This document shows positions 25,330 through 33,848 of a DNA stretch of 64,000 bases, piece after piece. The DNA comes from Terrihalobacillus insolitus (lineage in GTDB: Bacteria; Bacillota; Bacilli; Bacillales; Amphibacillaceae), in NCBI RefSeq assembly GCF_028416575.1, contig NZ_JAMQKB010000005.1:62001-126000 (forward strand), given 5' to 3'. A program made the translations under genes and the position numbers. Position 1 is the stretch's first letter. Each line of letters starts with the position of its first letter. A model generated the notes under the pieces. The model did no database searches. It was not told the DNA's origin and saw only the letters and a program-made list of their open reading frames with translations.

Positions 25330-25488
25330 CTTTCTTAAAGTTTTTTAAGAAAGACCTTTCTGAAGAATTCCCGGCTATCTCACCCATAGCTGGGAACCCA
25401 AATTTAATATGACGGGAAAACCCCGAAAAGATCATGAAACAATGTTTTCTTAACATTTTGTTCATTCGTGATTTTTTCGGGGTTTTTT
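25330..25488 (+). ncRNA. Three-hairpin leader with terminator before the Tad-like operon
   Basis: CTTTCTTAA/TTAAGAAAG (25330-25353), CCCGGCTAT/ATAGCTGGG (25370-25394) and a long terminator hairpin with arms AACCCCGAAAA and TTTTTCGGGGTT ending in TTTTTTT (25419-25488) lie in a row. The ribosome binding site of the first pilus gene follows within 20 bases. It resembles a riboswitch or attenuator in layout, but no known riboswitch consensus was recognised, including cyclic-di-GMP classes. Confidence 0.5.
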
Positions 25489-25516
25489 TATGTATTACCA
25501 AACGGAGTGAAAAGTA

Positions 25517-27031
25517 ATGAGCAAAATTTTATTAGCTATAGGAAATACCGATTACAGCAAGATTATACGCAATAACCTATCAGAGAAAAGTGATTTCACT
25601 GTGTTGGAGCAGGAAGTAATGCACCATCGTTACTTGCTTGAAATTGTTGATTTAGAAAAACCAGACATACTTATTGTTCATGATTACTATTTACCAACGG
25701 ATATGATTTCCAAGGAAGACCGGGAAGAGGAATGGTTGACCTTTATTCAAACCCTGCGGGAAAGCTATGACGATTCTATTAGAGTAGTTTTCTTATGTGA
25801 AAGAAAAAAAGGAGAACCTTTTCTTAGTTATCTTGTAGATAGTAATGTTTTAGACATTTTTAACGATAACTCCATTGATATCGTGCAGATGATTGAGCAA
25901 TTAAAGGATAAACCCAGGTTTTCACGAGTTTCTAAATTTAAAACTTCTACTAAAAGGGTGAACGCCCCCTCTGACAACGAATCTGAAGAAGAGGACGAGG
26001 AACCTGAAGAAGGAACAGAGCCACAGGACAAAGAAGAGGTTGCAGCCACTAAAGATAAACAACAACGAAAGGCTGAAAAAGCCCCAAAACCAGTCGTAAA
26101 TAAAGTAGTAGAGAAGAAAGTAAATGTCGTTAATAAACAAGTTGTGAAAAAGGACTATAACATCCAGGTACTAAACCAAGTTGAAAAAGTGGTAGGTGTT
26201 CCGGTAGAAAAGAAACTGATCATGATTGGCGGTCCTTTCTCCCGTAGCGGAAGCACCTTTATCTCTCATCTTTTAGCAAGAGAATTAGCGAAAATTGGAG
26301 TGAGTGTCACTTACGTAGAAAGTCCTTATTCACCCGCTTATTCTTATGACCGCTTTATCGGCCATGAATTAAACCCAGACTACCGCAGCAAGTTTTATCA
26401 ATTTACGAAAGAAATTGACCCAAAGAAGCCGAGCGTTTTTGATTGGACTCTTGAAGATATTAATATGGTGGTCAAACATCCAGAGAATGAACCTATTTAT
26501 GATCTAAAGGAAATTCCCTTCGACGTCTTCATTAAAATTCTGCTTGCTTCACAGTCTACAGTCACCATAGTTGATGTAGGTACTGATTGGCACAGAGAAA
26601 TTTACAAAGACATATTCGATATTGCAACAAATGCTTTCTTTGTTATTGAGCCGGACTTAAGTAACATTCAATTCCTTGAAGATCCGGATAACAAGCAAAC
26701 GAATGTTTATCGTGAGTTAATTCAACAAGATAAGAGCTCTTTAATTGGGAACCGCTTTGATAAAAGCTTACTAAAAAATGAGATTATCCAAGACTTATAT
26801 AAAGATAAGTTTTTAGGACTTGTTCCCGATTTCCCAAGTAATGAAGTGTTCGACTGTCAATATAAAGGCGGATTTATTAACGACCATAGTAAATATAAAG
26901 AAATGGCTAACAATGCTTTGCAACCTATAATCACCGAGTTATTACCAAAAGAATTTTTGAAAAAGTATTCTAAGCAAAACAGCTTTTTCAAAGGAATTTT
27001 CAATAAAAAAATCACCGTAAATAAAGCTTAA
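25517..27031 (+). CDS. tadZ: TadZ/CpaE-like protein, first gene of the pilus operon
   Basis: 504 residues with an N-terminal receiver-like domain (1-125, including DILIVHDYYLP), an acidic then lysine-rich linker (150-215) and a C-terminal MinD-like domain. The Walker A region reads IGGPFSRSGSTFISHLLA, lacking both lysines of a ParA/MinD P-loop, and a Walker-B-like STVTIVDVG is present. TadZ proteins mark the pole and recruit the TadA ATPase. RBS GGAGTGAAA precedes the ATG. It shares overall design with the proteins at 206-1693 and 27796-28986. Confidence 0.72.
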   Translation: MSKILLAIGNTDYSKIIRNNLSEKSDFTVLEQEVMHHRYLLEIVDLEKPDILIVHDYYLPTDMISKEDREEEWLTFIQTLRESYDDSIRVVFLCERKKGEPFLSYLVDSNVLDIFNDNSIDIVQMIEQLKDKPRFSRVSKFKTSTKRVNAPSDNESEEEDEEPEEGTEPQDKEEVAATKDKQQRKAEKAPKPVVNKVVEKKVNVVNKQVVKKDYNIQVLNQVEKVVGVPVEKKLIMIGGPFSRSGSTFISHLLARELAKIGVSVTYVESPYSPAYSYDRFIGHELNPDYRSKFYQFTKEIDPKKPSVFDWTLEDINMVVKHPENEPIYDLKEIPFDVFIKILLASQSTVTIVDVGTDWHREIYKDIFDIATNAFFVIEPDLSNIQFLEDPDNKQTNVYRELIQQDKSSLIGNRFDKSLLKNEIIQDLYKDKFLGLVPDFPSNEVFDCQYKGGFINDHSKYKEMANNALQPIITELLPKEFLKKYSKQNSFFKGIFNKKITVNKA

Positions 27032-27045
27032 TTCAGGAGGTACAT

Positions 27046-27780
27046 ATGAAACCAAATACGAAAATTATTTTGGGTATCTTGACAGGCATTATTCTACTGG
27101 CAGCTATTCCTATATATGACCAATTCATTAAAGACAAAATCGACAGTGTTGAAGTGGTTGTAGTGAAAGCTGGAACTCATATTAATGCGAAAGAACCCAT
27201 TACGAGAGATAAATTAAAAATCGAAAGACGAAGAAAGCAAGACTTAGTAGGTGGTGTGGTATTTGCCGAAGATATGAAGACCATTATCGGTTATGATGCT
27301 GCAAACCTACTTGTTGGTAACGCAATGGTTTCCAAGAAGATGGTTGATTTCGATAACCTTATCCCTGATGAATCAGAAGGAGAGGCAATTCGACCGATAG
27401 TAAGTGATATGATTTTCGCCATGCCTGGTTCCCTAAGAAGAAAAGACCAGATTGATATTTATACCATTAGCAGCTCGTTTGTAGAAGAACAAGGAGCCAA
27501 ACAAGAGGGCAAGGTTGTAACCAGTGAGGAAGTGGATGAAAAGGTTAAGAAGGAAGCACTGAAAGAACCGCTTCTTAAAGATGTAAGAGTTGTGTATGTA
27601 AAGGACGCTTCCAATAAAGAAGTGGTAAGTGCGAAAGGCGGTACCGTTAAAAAAGGAGAACGATTGAATGCTACCGCTAATATATCGGATCTAGAAGTTA
27701 TTTTGAATGAAGAGAACTTTCAAAAGTTAATGCGAGCTGTCATTGACGAGGATAAGTTGCTCTATATTACCTACAACTGA
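27046..27780 (+). CDS. cpaB: CpaB-like SAF-domain membrane protein
   Basis: 244 residues. One N-terminal membrane span (KIILGILTGIILLAAIPIY) is followed by a SAF-type domain (VEVVVVKAGTHINAKEPITRDKL), as in CpaB/RcpC pilus assembly proteins and flagellar FlgA. These act on the outer face of the membrane and may bind wall polymers in Gram-positive hosts. AGGAGGT precedes the ATG. It sits 14 bases after the TadZ-like gene and 15 before the second one. Confidence 0.75.
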   Translation: MKPNTKIILGILTGIILLAAIPIYDQFIKDKIDSVEVVVVKAGTHINAKEPITRDKLKIERRRKQDLVGGVVFAEDMKTIIGYDAANLLVGNAMVSKKMVDFDNLIPDESEGEAIRPIVSDMIFAMPGSLRRKDQIDIYTISSSFVEEQGAKQEGKVVTSEEVDEKVKKEALKEPLLKDVRVVYVKDASNKEVVSAKGGTVKKGERLNATANISDLEVILNEENFQKLMRAVIDEDKLLYITYN

Positions 27781-27795
27781 TAAGGAGGTACCTGC

Positions 27796-28986
27796 ATGTA
27801 TATTGGTGTGGTAAGTCACGACAGTAAATATAAGGAACTGTTCCAGAATGAAGAAGAAATTGAAACAGCCGTTGTCATGGACCAAGTGAAGGAAGATCAT
27901 AACACAAGTTTAGAGCTAAGTGCTCTCCTTGTTGATGGAAAGTTTACTCCTCACCAAGAATTAGCCTATATACGAGACAAGTTTCCAAACATACCTATGT
28001 TTTATAAATTGCACGATATAAAGAGCCATATATCAACAAAGCATATTGAAAGAATATGCGCCGCTCACAGGGTAACTCCCATAAATGAACGTTACACCAT
28101 AGAGCAAGTTGTAAGTGAAGTAATGAATGTAGTTTGCAATAAAGGAGAATACGCAAGTAAACGAATTGTTAGCTTTTTCGGTACTCATAGCGGTGTAGGA
28201 GTCAGTACAACAGTATTAAGCATAGCAAAGTCTATTTCTCAAAGAGTCCATGAAAAAGTATTGGTATTGAGCCTTAACGCCTGGGACCCAGCAGATTACT
28301 TCCTACAATACGAAGGAAAGTACCTTAATGATTTGAAAGTGGAACTCAAAACGAAAAGTCTTACCCCTGTTAAGTTAGGAGAAGCCGTTTCTCAGCATGG
28401 TGACTTTTATCATTTAGCTGGAAACAGAGACATAAAACTGCAAAGGTTTTATAAGAATGACGAAATCGCTCATTTGATTGACGTAGCAAAAGAAACATTC
28501 GATTTAATCTTAATCGATGGCGGCACACACTTTGATACGGCGAACGCTTCACAATCCTATGTATCTAGTAATCTTCGCTTTATTGTTACTAATCAAGAGG
28601 ACAAGGGGTATAGAGGATATTTCCCTCATACCTTCCAACAGTTGATCGAACCAGCAGGGGGTACCAAGTCTGATTTTATGCTTGTTCTAAATAGGTTCCA
28701 ACCTAACATGTCATTGATCAGTGAAAAGGATTTAGAGGAAGAACTAGAAATTAACCGTGTTGCAACATTACCAGATATGGATATCTTAGGAGCAGTTTCG
28801 ATTCGCCAAAAAAGTCTACTATATGATGTGGCAGAAGGAAATTATAAAAAGAACATTGACACGATATCTAACTTAATTATTTCGGAGTCTCAGTTGTCTG
28901 AAAAACCAGTTGAATTACATCACCTGGAAAACAAAAAGGGCATTTTCAGTAGCCTATTTGGTAAGAAAAAGGAGGAGAAGGTGTGA
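27796..28986 (+). CDS. CpaE/TadZ-like MinD-family protein
   Basis: 396 residues. A short N-terminal receiver-like domain (1-105) precedes a MinD-type domain starting at RIVSFFGTHSGVGVSTTVLSIAKS. As in the other two TadZ-like proteins the P-loop lysine is absent (SGVGVSTT). A strand LILIDGGTHFDTA fits Walker B. The C-terminus ends in a basic tail (SLFGKKKEEK) that may touch the membrane. It overlaps tadA by four bases. Two TadZ-like proteins in one operon suggests a heterodimeric scaffold. Confidence 0.75.
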   Translation: MYIGVVSHDSKYKELFQNEEEIETAVVMDQVKEDHNTSLELSALLVDGKFTPHQELAYIRDKFPNIPMFYKLHDIKSHISTKHIERICAAHRVTPINERYTIEQVVSEVMNVVCNKGEYASKRIVSFFGTHSGVGVSTTVLSIAKSISQRVHEKVLVLSLNAWDPADYFLQYEGKYLNDLKVELKTKSLTPVKLGEAVSQHGDFYHLAGNRDIKLQRFYKNDEIAHLIDVAKETFDLILIDGGTHFDTANASQSYVSSNLRFIVTNQEDKGYRGYFPHTFQQLIEPAGGTKSDFMLVLNRFQPNMSLISEKDLEEELEINRVATLPDMDILGAVSIRQKSLLYDVAEGNYKKNIDTISNLIISESQLSEKPVELHHLENKKGIFSSLFGKKKEEKV

Positions 28987-30521
28987 CTAAAACAGCAGAA
29001 GATGTAATGGACCAAGCTATTGAGGACATCGAGTCTAGTCTTGGTGTCAATGAAACACCTTATGACCCCGCTGATTGGTTAAGTAAAACAATTGAAGAAA
29101 AAGGACTCCAAGAAACTACTGTAACTACTTATGCAAGAAAGAAGTCCTTCAAACAAATCTGCCAAATTGTCCGAGATGATTTAGGAAAAATTCTTGAAAA
29201 AGAAGAAAAAACCGATACTGAACAAAAAGAAAAAGAAAATGAATGGCTAGAGTTACAACACGCTGCTATCATTGGTGATGAAAAGGCAATGGGATATTTT
29301 ATCTCAAGGATAATGGAAGTGCTAAGGCAACATAATATCACTTCAATCGACTTTCCAAACTTCTACGATTCTCTAGCTGAGGCTATATTCCATGAAGTGT
29401 GGGGTACAAGTATCCTTTATAAATGGGAGAAATACCCCAAGAGTGAAGCAGCCGTTGTTCGAGGGACAGAACTTTGGATAGATATAGACGGTAAGTTTGT
29501 TAAGCAAGATGAGCAGTTTGAAGATATTGATACCGTGGAGCGACTTAAACGAACTTTTACTATGCGTACAAAAGATGCTGTTATTAACGAACAGGTACCA
29601 GAATTGGAAATCGAAAGAGAAGATGGCAGTCGTATTACCATGATCCAGAAGCCGAGGGCACGAGAAAACTACATTATGTTTCGGAGATTTATTGTTAAAG
29701 ACATTAGCCTTTATGAGCAGGCGCGTCTTAAAACAATTAAAGAAGAGGATGTTGATATTTTCCGGGCCTTATCTAGAACAATGCCCAACACTATATTTGC
29801 TGGCCGGGTCCGCTCCGCTAAATCTACATTTATGAAGTCTATGCTTCGAGAAAGAAGTCCTGACTATGTATTAGCAGTTATGGAAAAACACTTTGAATTA
29901 GGCTTAACGGAACAACTCAACGACCGCTTGTGTTTTGAAGTGCAAGCAAAAGAGGGAGATCTACACCATGCTATGCCAAGGTTGCTCAGGATGGAGCATG
30001 ACAGTATTGTGGTTGGTGAGATTCGTTCATTGGAAACGGAGGGATATTTACAAGCTTGTGAGAGAGGAGAAAGAGGGGCTTACTCCACCTATCATTTAAC
30101 AGACATACAAAATGTTGTACCCCAGATTACTCGTCACATTCTGGATGAATTCCCTAACCGTAAGTTTGAAAATGAACTGGAGCGGGTTGCACGTAACATA
30201 GACATTATAGTCACTATGAGCGCCGACCGTGACAGAAGAAGAAAAAGAGTAATCGGAGTTACAGAGATTATCTGGGATGAAGAAAAGAAGAGGCACTTTA
30301 CTAAGGACCTTATTCGCTACAGTAGTGTCACAGATGAATATTATTATTCATCCGATATATCCAAAAGGTTACTCTATCTAATGGCAGCGGAAGATATGGA
30401 AGAAACTAAAAGACTTGTAAAGCTATTAAGAGAACGTGAGAACGTATCACCAATGGCAAAGTACGAAGCCTTAGCAGATAACATCCTAAAAGAAATATTA
30501 GGAGATGATGCCAATGGATGA
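28983..30521 (+). CDS. tadA: TadA/CpaF (VirB11-family) pilus assembly ATPase
   Basis: 512 residues. The C-terminal motor domain has Walker A AGRVRSAKSTF near residue 272 and a Walker-B-like SIVVGEIRSLETEGYL. The following GERGAYSTYHLTD matches the histidine-box region of VirB11/TadA ATPases. The Walker A is slightly unusual (R-V-R-S-A-K-S-T rather than G-T-G-S-G-K-T). It should power assembly or retraction of the pilus from the cytoplasmic face. GTG start after AAGGAGGAG. It overlaps both neighbours, in keeping with a single operon. Confidence 0.88.
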   Translation: MTKTAEDVMDQAIEDIESSLGVNETPYDPADWLSKTIEEKGLQETTVTTYARKKSFKQICQIVRDDLGKILEKEEKTDTEQKEKENEWLELQHAAIIGDEKAMGYFISRIMEVLRQHNITSIDFPNFYDSLAEAIFHEVWGTSILYKWEKYPKSEAAVVRGTELWIDIDGKFVKQDEQFEDIDTVERLKRTFTMRTKDAVINEQVPELEIEREDGSRITMIQKPRARENYIMFRRFIVKDISLYEQARLKTIKEEDVDIFRALSRTMPNTIFAGRVRSAKSTFMKSMLRERSPDYVLAVMEKHFELGLTEQLNDRLCFEVQAKEGDLHHAMPRLLRMEHDSIVVGEIRSLETEGYLQACERGERGAYSTYHLTDIQNVVPQITRHILDEFPNRKFENELERVARNIDIIVTMSADRDRRRKRVIGVTEIIWDEEKKRHFTKDLIRYSSVTDEYYYSSDISKRLLYLMAAEDMEETKRLVKLLRERENVSPMAKYEALADNILKEILGDDANG

Positions 30522-31494
30522 ACTCATGCACTGGATTTGGGGTAACGGTGTATTTTATATCTTGTATCTATTGCTGATTATAGTGGCTCTAAACACCACT
30601 AAGCATATTATCAAAGCACCATTAAAAGAGAAGTTAAACCAATGGCAATATAAGTATCGGTTAAGAAAGATTAGAACCGAAAACAACAAAAGTCATGTTG
30701 AGTTTTCTAGTCCTTTCATGAAACACATTTATTTACTGGCTAAGACAACTAGTAAGGAAAACTCTGAACAAGATGTTATATCTTTTGTCGTAATAACAGT
30801 ATTACTGTTCAGCTTTTCCTTTCTTATGATATTTCTCAAATTCAACGACGCCTTTTTCGGATTAGTAATAGGTTTACTGATTGGTTCTATTCCTTATATG
30901 TTGTTACAAATTCGCTTACGAAAATTACGTTTTCTAATGGGTGGAGAATTTCTGGCCATTGTACAATCTCTAACGCAAAATTACAATGCACATCATTATG
31001 ATATGTACCATGCGCTTGTAGCAACACAAAAGGGTATTAAGGATAAAACATTAAGGAAGATTGTCTTAAAGCTTATATCTGACCTCCAGGTATCTAGGAA
31101 TGAAGAAGAACTAAGACTTTCTGTTAAGTTATTTGTTTATACAGCTGGGAGTAGTTGGGCAAAAAGGCTAGGAAATATTATTATAAAGTCTTATCTCCAT
31201 AACGAAAACGTATTAAAGACACTTTTAACATTAACTAGTCAAATTGAAGGCACAGAAGAAATGCTGGAACAGGAAAAGTCTAATACGCTTGATTCAGTAT
31301 TTAACGGTTTCCTTACTATCCCAATTTTCATCATGTCAATTGGATTAGGATACTTTGTATCTGGCCCCCAAGACTGGGTGCAACTTCAATTTGGTAATCA
31401 GTGGACACTATCGTTGTTCGTGATCTGCTTGGTGGGAGTTATCTTCTCCGTTTTCATAGCAATGATGTTAAAACGTCCCAAAAATGATATTTAA
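30514..31494 (+). CDS. tadB: TadB-like inner-membrane platform protein
   Basis: About 326 residues with the TadB/T2SS-F layout: one membrane span near the N-terminus (FYILYLLLIIVALNT), a basic cytoplasmic stretch, two spans around 95-135 and two more near the C-terminus (IPIFIMSIGLGYFVS and SLFVICLVGVIFSVFIAMML). It would form the membrane platform driven by TadA. A start at 30514 has GGAG 9 bases upstream; ATGs at 30505 and 30508 are closer than usual. It is followed by tadC. Confidence 0.78.
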   Translation: MDELMHWIWGNGVFYILYLLLIIVALNTTKHIIKAPLKEKLNQWQYKYRLRKIRTENNKSHVEFSSPFMKHIYLLAKTTSKENSEQDVISFVVITVLLFSFSFLMIFLKFNDAFFGLVIGLLIGSIPYMLLQIRLRKLRFLMGGEFLAIVQSLTQNYNAHHYDMYHALVATQKGIKDKTLRKIVLKLISDLQVSRNEEELRLSVKLFVYTAGSSWAKRLGNIIIKSYLHNENVLKTLLTLTSQIEGTEEMLEQEKSNTLDSVFNGFLTIPIFIMSIGLGYFVSGPQDWVQLQFGNQWTLSLFVICLVGVIFSVFIAMMLKRPKNDI

Positions 31495-31505
31495 GGAGGT
31501 GTGAG

Positions 31506-32411
31506 ATGGAACAAGCTGTATTCTTTAAGGTTTTACCTTATCTTATATACTTTTTTGCAGTCATTATGGCACTTACATCCAGTCTTCTAATTTATACGGG
31601 TTTAGCCTCCCAAACAGAGCGAATGCAAACAAGGTTAAGAATAAAACAGTCTCTTCAAAAGAACAGAGAAAAACTTGCACAATCAGCCAGCCGCTCCGGA
31701 ACTGAAGAATGGATGAAAAAAGCAAACTATCCTCTAGGATTAAACGCATTTAAGTATCAACTTATCTTTTATGCTTTCATCCTATTCTTACTCATTAATT
31801 ATTTGGTTTTACCCGCCCTTTATGGGGGAGAAATCAAAACCTGGACATTAATCGGTATTATCATTGCATTTGTCCTATTATTACCAAGTAATCCATATTC
31901 TCTTTTTGTTTATGTGATGAAAAGGGTGATTGACTATAAAGAGGCTAAGAAAAACGCAGAAGTATTTATGCTTTATGACCTTCTTATAAACGAATTGGAA
32001 AGTATGACAAATTCTCGAATTAACACCTACAACATCTTGCGAAATATCAAACCTTTTTTTGACGTTATTAGTGGTTCTTTTGCAATATTGCTTACTAGCT
32101 GGAGTAGTGATGAAGGGCCAGAAGTGGCACTTGATAAGTTTGCAAAAGACATTGGAACCCAGGAAGCAAAGTCCTTAGTTAGTGTAATGAAAAATCTGGA
32201 TGAAGTGAATATCGAAACTGCCCTTAAGTCGCTTAAAGGAATGAATGATATGTTTGTTCGTTCTCAAATAGAGAACTATCGGCGACGAAGGAAAGTAACA
32301 ACCGATCTAGCTTCCATTCCTATAAAAACAACACACTTTCTAATAATTTTGGATTTTCTAGTTGTGATTATTGTAATGGTTAGTTATCTGATGGATAACA
32401 GCAATATGTAA
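31506..32411 (+). CDS. tadC: TadC-like inner-membrane platform protein
   Basis: 301 residues with spans at the N-terminus (LIYFFAVIMALTSSLLIYTG), two in the middle (LIFYAFILFLLINYLVLPA and LIGIIIAFVLLLPS) and one at the C-terminus (FLIILDFLVVIIVMVSYLM). The cytoplasmic part has the helical T2SS-F type region. Together with TadB it forms the platform of the pilus motor. AAGGAGGTG precedes the ATG. The pilin-like gene array starts 27 bases after it. Confidence 0.78.
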   Translation: MEQAVFFKVLPYLIYFFAVIMALTSSLLIYTGLASQTERMQTRLRIKQSLQKNREKLAQSASRSGTEEWMKKANYPLGLNAFKYQLIFYAFILFLLINYLVLPALYGGEIKTWTLIGIIIAFVLLLPSNPYSLFVYVMKRVIDYKEAKKNAEVFMLYDLLINELESMTNSRINTYNILRNIKPFFDVISGSFAILLTSWSSDEGPEVALDKFAKDIGTQEAKSLVSVMKNLDEVNIETALKSLKGMNDMFVRSQIENYRRRRKVTTDLASIPIKTTHFLIILDFLVVIIVMVSYLMDNSNM

Positions 32412-32438
32412 AACCATTGTTTAGGGAGGGGAGTAAAA

Positions 32439-32576
32439 TTGAATGAGACACTCAGCACCTTCATGAAGATAGCTATCACAGCAATTGTGATTGGGGCGCT
32501 TATCTTTGGCGCATTATATGGAAAGATGGGCGACATCTCGAATGATATTAGTAATTATATCGAAAGTAACTCTTAA
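32439..32576 (+). CDS. Pilin-like peptide 1 (45 aa)
   Basis: TTG start with GGGAGGGGAG just upstream; 45 codons to TAA. The product begins MNETLSTFMKIAITAIVIGA, then a hydrophobic helix of about 20 residues and a short polar tail. It is the first of five tandem relatives following tadC. Unlike classical Flp or type IV pilins there is no basic leader or G-x-x-x-x-E cleavage site; the helix starts ten residues from the start codon. Major or minor pilus subunit is inferred from position and repetition. Confidence 0.7.
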   Translation: MNETLSTFMKIAITAIVIGALIFGALYGKMGDISNDISNYIESNS

Positions 32577-32590
32577 TTGAGGAGATCTAT

Positions 32591-32743
32591 ATGAATAAAA
32601 CATTATCGACCTTTATGGGCATTGCCATTACAGCTATTATTCTCTCAGTCTTGTTAATAGGGGTAATCTATCAATCTCTTAGTGATAAGAACTACGACCA
32701 TAAAAACCTTCTGGAAGATGAATATAATCTGCAAATAAAGTAG
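32591..32743 (+). CDS. Pilin-like peptide 2 (50 aa)
   Basis: ATG 8 bases after GAGGAG. The product begins MNKTLSTFMGIAITAIILSV and ends in a charged tail (YDHKNLLEDEYNLQIK). It is the most diverged of the five paralogues in its C-terminal half, while keeping the N-terminal MN-x-TLSTF signature. It lies 14 bases after copy 1 and 12 before copy 3. Confidence 0.7.
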   Translation: MNKTLSTFMGIAITAIILSVLLIGVIYQSLSDKNYDHKNLLEDEYNLQIK

Positions 32744-32755
32744 GAGGTATAAAAG

Positions 32756-32905
32756 ATGAATGAGACACTCAGCACCTTCATGAAAATAGGGATTACAGCC
32801 TTATGTATAGGTTTGTTACTCTTCGGAGTGGCCTACTCCATGCTTGATAAAGAAGCTGGAGAATATGAACAAAAGATTGAAGCGGAAAGAGTTAACCTTC
32901 CGTAA
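32756..32905 (+). CDS. Pilin-like peptide 3 (49 aa)
   Basis: AGGAGG precedes the ATG. The product begins MNETLSTFMKIGITALCIGL, adding a cysteine in the helix shared with copies 4 and 5, and continues LLFGVAYSMLDKEAGEYE. An 83-base gap with a short hairpin (AATAGAG/CTCTATT at 32932-32950) separates it from copy 4. Confidence 0.72.
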   Translation: MNETLSTFMKIGITALCIGLLLFGVAYSMLDKEAGEYEQKIEAERVNLP

Positions 32906-32931
32906 ATATTCTTTACCCACACATTGGTATT

Positions 32932-32950
32932 AATAGAGTTAATCTCTATT
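32932..32950 (+). promoter_or_regulatory. Small hairpin between pilin-like genes 3 and 4
   Basis: AATAGAG-TTAAT-CTCTATT, followed by an AT-rich stretch and no T run. It may set mRNA processing or stability so that genes 4 and 5 are expressed at a different level. Confidence 0.35.
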
Positions 32951-32988
32951 TATATATAGCTTTATAAACTTTAAAAGGGGGAACCTTG

Positions 32989-33159
32989 ATGAATCAAACA
33001 CTTAGCACCTTTCTTAAAATAGGGGTCACTGCTCTATGTATTGGTTTGTTACTCTTCGGTGTAGCTTACAAGATGACAGATAAAGAAGCAGGAGAGTATG
33101 AAGAAAAAATTGACTCTGTAACAACTGACTTACCAACTTCAGCAACTACTACTCCGTAA
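32989..33159 (+). CDS. Pilin-like peptide 4 (56 aa)
   Basis: ATG after AAAAGGGGG. The product starts MNQTLSTFLKIGVTALCIGL and ends in a threonine/serine-rich tail (TTDLPTSATTTP). It differs from copy 5 at only three positions, so the pair is a recent duplication. The tail may be surface exposed in a filament. Confidence 0.75.
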   Translation: MNQTLSTFLKIGVTALCIGLLLFGVAYKMTDKEAGEYEEKIDSVTTDLPTSATTTP

Positions 33160-33216
33160 TCGGGTGGTGGAAGAACTACACTATAAATTATTAACAAAAC
33201 ATTAGGAGGAATTATC

Positions 33217-33387
33217 ATGAATCAAACACTCAGCACATTTCTCAAGATAGGGGTCACCGCTCTATGTATAGGACTTTTGCTATTCGGAGTAGCTTACAAA
33301 ATGACAGATAAAGAAGCTGGCGAATACGAGCAGCAGATTGATTCGGTAACAACTGATCTACCAGCTTCTGCTACAACTACCCCTTAA
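33217..33387 (+). CDS. Pilin-like peptide 5 (56 aa)
   Basis: ATG 7 bases after AGGAGGAA. Nearly identical to copy 4; changes are E-K to Q-Q in the polar segment and T to A near the end. It is followed by a strong hairpin (33400-33434) and then the first TadE/F-like gene. Near-identical tandem genes suggest a highly expressed major subunit or antigenic reserve. Confidence 0.75.
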   Translation: MNQTLSTFLKIGVTALCIGLLLFGVAYKMTDKEAGEYEQQIDSVTTDLPASATTTP

Positions 33388-33399
33388 CTTTGTAAACGT

Positions 33400-33434
33400 A
33401 GTAAAGAAAGGGGATTTATTCCTCTTTCTTTACT
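33400..33434 (+). promoter_or_regulatory. Strong hairpin after the pilin-like array
   Basis: AGTAAAGAAAGGGGA pairs with TCCTCTTTCTTTACT. It is followed by AAATAAAAGG rather than a T run, so it looks like a processing or stabilising stem, or a weak terminator, that would favour the upstream pilin messages. Confidence 0.5.
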
Positions 33435-33454
33435 AAATAAAAGGAGTGACCGCT

Positions 33455-33832
33455 ATGTCTTCAACATTAGGTAAATGGATGACCATCATTATAGCTGCAA
33501 ATATTATGTTTGCTCCTATTTTGTCTTACATAGACAGTCTTCACCGTGAAGCGGTGGAAGTGGTATTACATGAGGGAGCAAAAAAAGCAGCAATTGAAGG
33601 TCGTTTCACCACTGCAATTATTAATGATATGAAACAGCAATTAGCCGATAACTATAATTTTGATCAAGATACTATTACTATTACAGCTACACAAACGCTT
33701 ACCACAAGAAATAACTACATAGAGGCAAGTATTGAAGTGCCACGAGGATTTATATTTGTATTTGATATTTTCAATCAAGGGCCAAACACTTTCACCAAGA
33801 AAACCAAAGTATTAAGTGAGTATCTAAATTAG
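33455..33832 (+). CDS. TadE/TadF-like minor pilin
   Basis: About 125 residues. It has an N-terminal hydrophobic helix (MSSTLGKWMTIIIAANIMFA) and an extracytoplasmic domain of about 95 residues with V-L-H-E-G-A-K-K-A-A, a segment typical of TadE-like proteins. Its N-terminus echoes the small pilin-like peptides (M-x-x-TL-x-x-x-M). The ATG at 33455 follows AAGGAGTGA. It probably initiates or caps the pilus. Confidence 0.6.
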   Translation: MSSTLGKWMTIIIAANIMFAPILSYIDSLHREAVEVVLHEGAKKAAIEGRFTTAIINDMKQQLADNYNFDQDTITITATQTLTTRNNYIEASIEVPRGFIFVFDIFNQGPNTFTKKTKVLSEYLN

Positions 33833-33848
33833 CAAGGGCGTGTTTTAA

